Positions 58,833 through 64,000 of a stretch of 64,000 nucleotides of DNA are shown here, piece after piece (positions within the stretch are counted from its first letter, which is position 1; every line of letters begins with the position of its first letter). The position numbers and the translations under genes are program-made. Under the pieces are notes generated by a model. The model had not been told where the DNA came from. It was given only the letters and a program-made list of their open reading frames with translations, and searched no databases. This DNA is from UBA4615 sp046046245 (GTDB lineage Bacteria > Pseudomonadota > Gammaproteobacteria > Burkholderiales > Burkholderiaceae_E): contig JBJOKE010000066.1 in the NCBI GenBank assembly GCA_046046245.1, positions 8,839 to 72,838 on the forward strand. Reading direction: 5' to 3'.

Positions 58833-59657
58833 ATGAGCACGAGGATCGTCACCGCGTCGTCGAGCGCGACGCTGCCCGCCGACTGCCGGGGCCAGGTCGT
58901 CGTATCCGGCTCCTACGGCGGGGAGTACAACGCCTGGCATGCGGCCAAGTGGGGCATCCGCGGCGTGGTGCTCTGCGATGCAGGGGTCGGCCGCGACCGC
59001 GCCGGCGTCAAGGGGCTGGACTGGCTCGACCGACTGGGCATCCCGGGCGCCACGGCGGACACGATGACCTGTCACATCGCCGACGGCGAACACGTGCTCG
59101 AGCGCGGCCTCGTCTCCTTCGTGAACGAGGCCGCGCGCGCGGTCGGCTGCGCGCCCGGGCAGACGGTTCGCGACTGCGCGGAACGCATGAAGGCCGCCCC
59201 GGTCGTCGACGCGACGCTGCCGGCGATCGCGGGCGGGCAGCGGCATCTGGTCCACGACGTGCCGGGCGAGCCGAAGGTGATCTGCAGCGACGCGGCGCCG
59301 ATGCTGACGATGGACGACGCCGGCGCGATCGCCGTCACCGGCTCGCACGCCGCGCTCTTTCGCGGCCGTCCCGACGACGTGATCAAGCCCGCGCTGCACG
59401 CGGTCTTCTTCAGCGACGCGGGCGTGGGGCTCGACGGCGCGGGCATCGCGCGGCTCGCCGACCTCGACGGCCGGTCGATGCCGGCCGGTACCGTGTCCGC
59501 CGACAGCGCGCCGATCGGGGACGCGCGCCGCATCCTCGCCGAGGGCGTGCTGTCGCACGTCAACCGCTCGGCGGCGGCGCTCGGCCTCGCGCCGGGCCAG
59601 CGCCTGCGCGACGCGGTGGACCGCCTGCTCGAGCGTGCCCGCGGAGGCGATCGTTGA
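58833..59657 (+). CDS. Conserved protein of unknown function with an internal duplication
   Basis: A 274-residue protein that I do not recognise. It is made of two related halves (about 20-120 and 165-267). Both contain 'S/V-G-S', then 'DAGVG-D-AG', an 'I/A-D/P-G-A/T' middle, 'G-LS/V-VN', and 'GLAPGQ/GCAPGQ--RD--(E/D)R'. The first half is more hydrophobic at its start ('GQVVVSGSYGG'). No catalytic motif stands out. Good Shine-Dalgarno GGAGG eight bases before ATG 58833. It overlaps the next gene by four bases (TTGA), so it belongs to the sugar-acid operon and may be an accessory or enzyme of that pathway. Confidence 0.85.
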   Translation: MSTRIVTASSSATLPADCRGQVVVSGSYGGEYNAWHAAKWGIRGVVLCDAGVGRDRAGVKGLDWLDRLGIPGATADTMTCHIADGEHVLERGLVSFVNEAARAVGCAPGQTVRDCAERMKAAPVVDATLPAIAGGQRHLVHDVPGEPKVICSDAAPMLTMDDAGAIAVTGSHAALFRGRPDDVIKPALHAVFFSDAGVGLDGAGIARLADLDGRSMPAGTVSADSAPIGDARRILAEGVLSHVNRSAAALGLAPGQRLRDAVDRLLERARGGDR

Positions 59658-60850
59658 AGGTCGAGCAGGCGCTCAACGTCGACGACCTGCGGCGGATCGC
59701 GAAGCGCCGCCTGCCGAAGATCCTCTACGACTGCATCGAGTCCGGCGTCGAGGACGAGCGCGGCATCGTCCGCAACGAGCGGGCGTTCGGCGAGTTCCGG
59801 CTGCTGCCGCGCTACGGCGTCGACGTGACCCGGCGCGATCCGTCGCTCGAGCTGCTCGGGCGACGCTGGGCGCTGCCGTTCGGGATCGCGCCGACCGGCT
59901 TCGCGGGCCTGTTCCGCCGGGGTGCCGACGGCATGCTCGCCCGCACTGCCGCGAAGGCCGACATCCCCTACGTGCTGTCGGGCGCGAGCGTCGCCGACCT
60001 GGAGGAGGTGGCGGCCGAGGCGCCGGGTCACCTCTGGTACCACCTGTACGCGGCCAAGGAGGTCCGGATCACCGACGACATCGTCGCGCGCGCCCGGGAC
60101 GCGGGCGTCGGCCACCTCGTGGTCACCGTCGACAACCCGGTGCTGCCCAAGCGGGAGCGCGACATCCGCAACGGCTTCGCGCTGCCGCTGAAGCTGCGGC
60201 CGTCGATCCTCGCCGAGATGCTGACGCATCCGGCCTGGATCCTCGAGTACCTGCGCGCCGGAGGCCTGCCGACGATGGGCGCCTGGGCGCGCTACGCGCC
60301 GGACCCTGCGGACCCGGCCGGCGTCGGCGCCTTCTTCCGCACCCAGAGCCCGTCGGTGCAGACCTGGGCGGACCTGGAGCGGATCCGCGGGCGATGGCCC
60401 GGCCGGTTCCTCGTGAAGGGCATCCAGCACCCGGACGACGCACGTCGCGCCGTCGAGATCGGCGCGGACGCGATCATCGTCTCGAACCACGGCGGGAAGG
60501 TGTTCGATCCGCTGCCCTCCCCGCTGGAGACGCTGCCGGCGGTGCGAGCCGCGCTGCCCCCGGCCGTGCCGGTGCTCCTGGACAGCGGGATCCGTCGCGG
60601 CACCGACGTGCTGATCGCGCTGGCGCTGGGCGCGGACTTCGTCTTCGTCGGCCGGGCGACGCTCTACGGCGTCGTCGCCGGAGGACAGGCCGGGGCGGAG
60701 CGGGCGGTGTCGATCCTCGCCGACGAGATCGACCGGGCGCTCGCGCTGGTCGGCTGCGCCCGTGCCGCGGACCTGGACGACCGCTTCCTGCTGGGCGGGC
60801 TCGGTGCCGGTCCGCGCTACGCGCCGCCCGCGGTGCAGCCGGGCAGGTAG
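59654..60850 (+). CDS. FMN-dependent alpha-hydroxy-acid oxidase/dehydrogenase
   Basis: A 398-residue LldD/glycolate-oxidase-family TIM barrel. Landmarks are 'ALNVDDLRRIAKRRLPKILYDCIESGVEDE', 'LPFGIAPTGFAGLF', 'HLWYHLYAAKE', 'LVVTVDNPVLPKRERDIRNGF', 'FLVKGIQHPDDARRA', and 'IIVSNHGGKVFDPL', whose His is the catalytic base (R/Q-Q usually follows, here K-V). The closing motif is 'LDSGIRRGTDVLIALALGADFVFVGR'. It oxidises 2-hydroxy acids to 2-oxo acids with FMN. The start is TTG 59654 with GGAGG six bases upstream, overlapping the previous stop (TTGA). Confidence 0.94.
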   Translation: MKVEQALNVDDLRRIAKRRLPKILYDCIESGVEDERGIVRNERAFGEFRLLPRYGVDVTRRDPSLELLGRRWALPFGIAPTGFAGLFRRGADGMLARTAAKADIPYVLSGASVADLEEVAAEAPGHLWYHLYAAKEVRITDDIVARARDAGVGHLVVTVDNPVLPKRERDIRNGFALPLKLRPSILAEMLTHPAWILEYLRAGGLPTMGAWARYAPDPADPAGVGAFFRTQSPSVQTWADLERIRGRWPGRFLVKGIQHPDDARRAVEIGADAIIVSNHGGKVFDPLPSPLETLPAVRAALPPAVPVLLDSGIRRGTDVLIALALGADFVFVGRATLYGVVAGGQAGAERAVSILADEIDRALALVGCARAADLDDRFLLGGLGAGPRYAPPAVQPGR

Positions 60851-60857
60851 CGGCCGG

Positions 60858-61706
60858 TCAACCCCCCGACCAGTCCACCACGCCCGTCCACGCGGTCGCC
60901 AGCACGACCAGCCCGAATGCGATCCGGTACCACGCGAACGGCACGAAGTCGTGCCGCGACACGTAGCGGATCAGCCAGTGCACGCAGGCCAGCGCGCTGA
61001 AGAACGAGACGACGAGGCCGGTGGCGAACAGCGGCACGTCGGCGGCCGACAGCAGCGCGCGGTACTTCCAGGTCTGGTAGACGCCCGCGCCCACGAGCGT
61101 GGGGATCGCGAGGAAGAACGAGAACTCGGTCGCCGCGCGGCGCGACAGGCCGAACAGCATGCCGCCGATGATCGTCGCGCCCGAGCGCGAGGTGCCGGGG
61201 ATCAGCGCGACGGCCTGCGCGAGGCCGAGCTTCACCGCGTCGGCGAGCGTCAGCGCGTCGACGTCGTCGATGCGCGGCGGGCGCGGCGCGCGCTTCTGGC
61301 GGGCCTCTACCCAGAGGATGATCACGCCGCCCGCGATGAAGGCGAGCGCCACCGGCACCGGTTCGAACAGCACCTCCTTGATGTGCTTGCCGAACAGCAC
61401 GCCGAGCACCGCCGCGGGCAGGAACGCGACGACGACGTTGACGGCGAACCGCCGCTCGGTGCCGGGGCGGCCGAGGCCGGCCACGACGCGACCGATGCGC
61501 GCGCGGTAGTACCAGATCACCGCCGCCATCGCGCCGGTCTGGATCGCGACGTCGAAGACCTTCGCCTTGTCGTCGTGCCAGCCGAGCAGGCTGCCGGCGA
61601 GGATCAGGTGGCCGGTGCTGGAGATCGGCAGGAATTCGGTCAGGCCCTCGACGAGACCGAGGATCACCGCCTTCACGAGCAGCGGCAGCGCGACGAGCAG
61701 TTCCAT
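60858..61706 (-). CDS. uppP: Undecaprenyl-diphosphatase UppP (BacA)
   Basis: A 282-residue inner-membrane enzyme that recycles the lipid carrier for peptidoglycan by dephosphorylating undecaprenyl diphosphate. The two family signatures are present: 'EGLTEFLPISSTGHLIL' near the N terminus and 'PGTSRSGATI' in the second half, with seven or more hydrophobic segments between. ATG 61706 begins the family N terminus; nine codons upstream are open but unlikely. It converges with the oxidase gene 7 bp away. Confidence 0.96.
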   Translation of the reverse strand: MELLVALPLLVKAVILGLVEGLTEFLPISSTGHLILAGSLLGWHDDKAKVFDVAIQTGAMAAVIWYYRARIGRVVAGLGRPGTERRFAVNVVVAFLPAAVLGVLFGKHIKEVLFEPVPVALAFIAGGVIILWVEARQKRAPRPPRIDDVDALTLADAVKLGLAQAVALIPGTSRSGATIIGGMLFGLSRRAATEFSFFLAIPTLVGAGVYQTWKYRALLSAADVPLFATGLVVSFFSALACVHWLIRYVSRHDFVPFAWYRIAFGLVVLATAWTGVVDWSGG

Positions 61707-61774
61707 GGGCGGGTCGGCCGGGCCGCGGGGCACCGGATCGGGTGACGGGGCGCGAAGGCGCGGGGAGCCGGATG

Positions 61775-62611
61775 TTACCGGCTCGCGTCGCGCCAGAGCG
61801 TGTGGAAGTGGTGCACCGGACCGTGACCGTGTCCCACCGACAGCTCCCCCGAGCGCCGGATCGCCTCGGTGAGCCAGCGCTTGGCGTCGGCGACCGCTTC
61901 GGGCACCGAGCCGCGCCGCGGCAGCAGCGCGGCGATCGCCGCCGACAGCGAGCAGCCGGTGCCGTGGGTGTTCTTCGTCTCGATCCGCGGCGCGGGCAGC
62001 TCGATCATCCGGTCGCCGTCGTGCAGCAGGTCGATGGCGTCGCCGGAAAGGTGCCCGCCCTTGAGCATGACCCAGGCATGGCGGCCGTCGGGCAGCAGCC
62101 GGCGCAGCCGCTCGGCGGCGCGGTGCATCTCGCGCAGCGTCTCGGGGGCCCGCTCGCGCAGCAGCACGCCGGCCTCGGGCAGGTTCGGCGTGATCACGGA
62201 GGCGAGCGGCAGGATCGCCTCGATCAGCATCGCCACCGCGTCCTTGCCGAGCAGCTCGTCGCCGCTCTTGGCGACCATCACCGGATCGACCACGACATGC
62301 GCGGGCGTGCCGGCCGCGACCGGCTTCGCCAGCCCCTCGGCCACCGCGCGCGCGATCGGGGCGGTGCCGAGCATGCCGATCTTGCAGGTGTCGATCCGCA
62401 CGTCGGCGAACAGCGTGTCGAGCTGCAGCCGCACGAACTCGGGCGGCACGCCGTGGATGCCGGTGACGGCCTGCGTGTTCTGCGCGGTCAGCGCGGCCAC
62501 CACGCCGCAGCCGTAGGCGCCGAGCGCGGAGAAGGCCTTCAGGTCGGCGTAGATGCCGGCTCCGCCCGACGGATCGATGCCGGCGACGGTCAGCGCGTTG
62601 GGGATGCTCAT
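61775..62611 (-). CDS. thiD: Hydroxymethylpyrimidine (phosphate) kinase ThiD
   Basis: A 278-residue ribokinase-family enzyme of thiamine synthesis. It starts 'TVAGIDPSGGAGIYADLKAFSALGAYGCGVVAALTAQNT', includes 'VVDPVMVAKSGDELL' and 'ITPNLPEAGVLL', and has the catalytic 'KNTHGTGCSLSAAIAALL' with Asp replaced by the H-G-T-G-C form of ThiD. It phosphorylates HMP and HMP-phosphate. A 13-bp gap separates it from the permease upstream on the same strand. Confidence 0.96.
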   Translation of the reverse strand: MSIPNALTVAGIDPSGGAGIYADLKAFSALGAYGCGVVAALTAQNTQAVTGIHGVPPEFVRLQLDTLFADVRIDTCKIGMLGTAPIARAVAEGLAKPVAAGTPAHVVVDPVMVAKSGDELLGKDAVAMLIEAILPLASVITPNLPEAGVLLRERAPETLREMHRAAERLRRLLPDGRHAWVMLKGGHLSGDAIDLLHDGDRMIELPAPRIETKNTHGTGCSLSAAIAALLPRRGSVPEAVADAKRWLTEAIRRSGELSVGHGHGPVHHFHTLWRDASR

Positions 62612-62624
62612 GGGATCGCTCGTG

Positions 62625-63869
62625 TCATTCGTAGCGCAGCGCGTCGATCGGTTCGAGCCGGGAGGCCTTGCGTGCGGGGTAGAAGCCGAAGAAGACGCCG
62701 ACCAGCGCCGCGAACCCGAAGGCCATCACGATCGCGCGGGTATCGATCTCGATGCGCCAGCCCGCCGACTGCCCGACCAGCTCGGCGGCGACGACGCCCA
62801 GCACCACGCCGATCGCGCCGCCGATCGACGACAGCGTGACCGCCTCGACCAGGAACTGCGCGAGGATGTCGCCGCCGCGCGCGCCGACCGCCATCCGCAG
62901 GCCGATCTCGCGGGTGCGCTCGGTGACGCTGACCAGCATGATGTTCATGATGCCGATGCCGCCCACCAGGAGGCTCACGCCGGCGATCGCGGCGAGCAGC
63001 GCGGTCATCGCGCGGCTCGCGGCCTCCTGCGCCTGCATGATCTCGGTCAGGTTGCGGATCGTGAAGTCGTCCTCCTGGCCGGGCTGCAGCCGGTGACGCT
63101 GGCGCAGCAGCGCGCGGATGCCCTCCTCGGCCTGCTTCATGTCCGCGCCCTGCTCGACCTTCACCCAGATCGAGTTGATCCGCCTCAGCTTGCCCTGCGC
63201 GATGCCGAACAGCCGCGTGCGCGCGGTGGACAGCGGCACGAAGATCGCGTCGTCCTGATCCTGCCCGACCGCGCTCTGGCCCTTGCGCTCGGCGATGCCG
63301 ATCACCGTCATCGGCACGCGGCGCACGCGGACCACGCGGTCGATCATGTCCTCGAAGGGCGTGTCCTCGCCGAACAGCTGCCGCGCGACCGTCTGCCCGA
63401 GGATGACCACCTTGCCGGCGCTCGCCATCTCGTTCGGCTCGAACAGGCGCCCTGCGGCCAGCCCCCATTCGCGGACGAGGAAGAAGTCGTTGTCGATGCC
63501 GAAGACCGCGGCGAACCAGTTCTGGCTGCCGAACACCACCTGCGAGGACGCGCGGTGCGTGGGCGCGGCGTACAGCACCTCGGGCACCTCCACCGGGATG
63601 GCCTTCGCGTCGTCCTCGGTCATCGTCTGCACGCCGCCGCTGCCGCTGCGCACGCCGCCGGTGTTGGTCGACGACGGCCACAGCACCATCACGTTCGAGC
63701 CGAGGCTGCGGACCTGCTCCTCGACGCGGGTCTGCGCGCCCTTGCCGACGCCGATCATCGCGATCACCGCGCCCACGCCGATCACGATGCCCAGCATCGT
63801 CAGCGCCGAGCGCAGCGTGTTCGTGCGCAGCGCGCGCAGCGCGATCCGGAGCGTGGAGAGCAGGTCCAT
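62625..63869 (-). CDS. FtsX-family (MacB-type) ABC transporter permease
   Basis: A 414-residue permease of the type 4/MacB class. One N-terminal membrane helix ('LRSALTMLGIVIGVGAVIAMIGVGKGAQTRVEEQV') is followed by a large periplasmic MacB-PCD domain (about 45-250) and three C-terminal helices with 'LLVGGIGIMNIMLVSVTERTREIGLRMAVGARG' and 'FGFYPARKASRLEPIDALRYE'. The ATPase subunit is not in this polypeptide and would be expected upstream, outside the window. The cargo is unknown. Confidence 0.94.
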   Translation of the reverse strand: MDLLSTLRIALRALRTNTLRSALTMLGIVIGVGAVIAMIGVGKGAQTRVEEQVRSLGSNVMVLWPSSTNTGGVRSGSGGVQTMTEDDAKAIPVEVPEVLYAAPTHRASSQVVFGSQNWFAAVFGIDNDFFLVREWGLAAGRLFEPNEMASAGKVVILGQTVARQLFGEDTPFEDMIDRVVRVRRVPMTVIGIAERKGQSAVGQDQDDAIFVPLSTARTRLFGIAQGKLRRINSIWVKVEQGADMKQAEEGIRALLRQRHRLQPGQEDDFTIRNLTEIMQAQEAASRAMTALLAAIAGVSLLVGGIGIMNIMLVSVTERTREIGLRMAVGARGGDILAQFLVEAVTLSSIGGAIGVVLGVVAAELVGQSAGWRIEIDTRAIVMAFGFAALVGVFFGFYPARKASRLEPIDALRYE

Positions 63870-64000
63870 CGCGCGCCGTCGCTTGTATGTTCAGGCCTGA
63901 CCAGCGCGGTAGAGTCCGATCACCGCTGAGGTGACCGGACCGGACCGTGCAGCCTGGACGTCGCTTGGGCCTGCAAGCCCGTGACTGAGTGTATTGCGCA

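Noticed and set aside
63986..63992. TGAGTGT near the window end reads ACACTCA on the minus strand, identical to two hrp-box -10 elements.
   Set aside because: Only 8 bases follow, so the GGAACC half cannot be checked. The 7-mer alone is not evidence, and the gene it would drive is an ordinary FtsX-type permease.
1..64000. CRISPR arrays, rRNA, tRNA, insertion sequences and riboswitches.
   Set aside because: No regularly spaced repeats, transposase frames or recognisable RNA gene sequences were seen. Nothing THI-box-like precedes thiD, whose upstream neighbour is only 13 bp away.
63870..64000. A gene or clear promoter in the last 131 bp.
   Set aside because: No frame with a start and ribosome binding site, and no convincing -35/-10 pair; the stretch is cut by the window end.

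Overview
The window is 64 kb of GC-rich proteobacterial chromosome. Bug/Tct-type transport, TRAP transport, an acyl-CoA ligase followed by a GST, and dense head-to-tail operons fit a betaproteobacterium (Burkholderiales-like). This is an inference from gene content; no rRNA or tRNA is present to settle it.

Layout. (1) 1-2491: the end of a probable ABC binding protein, an acyl-CoA synthetase and a GST. (2) 2535-12615, all on the minus strand: a LysR regulator and a catabolic cluster that reads as D-glutamate/5-oxoproline use. It holds a DUF1445 (YcsI / D-glutamate-cyclase-like) protein, a TRAP transporter (DctP, DctQ, DctM), a fused ATP-dependent 5-oxoprolinase/hydantoinase and a glutamate dehydrogenase. 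(3) 12771-18168: three regulators, namely a large MalT-type LuxR protein, a sigma-54 activator, and an ECF sigma factor of HrpL type with a near-perfect -24/-12 promoter. (4) 18213-36270: a complete type III secretion (T3SS) core: lytic transglycosylase, SctC, SctD, SctI to SctL, SctN to SctV, plus three tiny proteins in the hrpA/hrpZ position. (5) 36281-51463: candidate secreted proteins with CesT-like chaperones. (6) 51827-64000: recQ, a FadR-type regulator with a tct transporter and sugar-acid operon, uppP, thiD and an FtsX-type permease.

How the parts work together. Eight sequences of the form GGAAC(C/G/T)-N15/16-N(C/G)AC(T/C)CA lie just upstream of eight T3SS-associated transcription units, six of them as three divergent pairs. 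They match the HrpL 'hrp box'. With the sigma-54 promoter this gives a readable cascade: activator (15815) to ECF sigma factor (17545) to structural and effector operons. This is Hrp1-type logic.

Most unusual feature. The HrpL-box operon at 47854-44427 encodes a CesT-like chaperone translationally coupled to a 1003-residue protein. That protein has an intact glutamate racemase domain (both catalytic Cys) in front of a DUF4392 domain (the C-terminal half of human D-glutamate cyclase), plus a degenerate DUF4392-like domain at the N terminus. The same window carries a DUF1445 gene, 5-oxoprolinase, glutamate dehydrogenase and TRAP uptake. I propose, as a hypothesis, that an injected enzyme converts host L-glutamate to D-glutamate or 5-oxoproline, which the bacterium imports and degrades. 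A class III aminotransferase coupled to sctD, a GNAT protein coupled to sctU and an SDR in an effector operon add to the metabolic theme.

The block from about 2.5 to 51.5 kb looks compositionally less GC-extreme than both flanks. A decayed second DUF1445 fragment sits at its right edge, so the whole block may be one island between gst and recQ.
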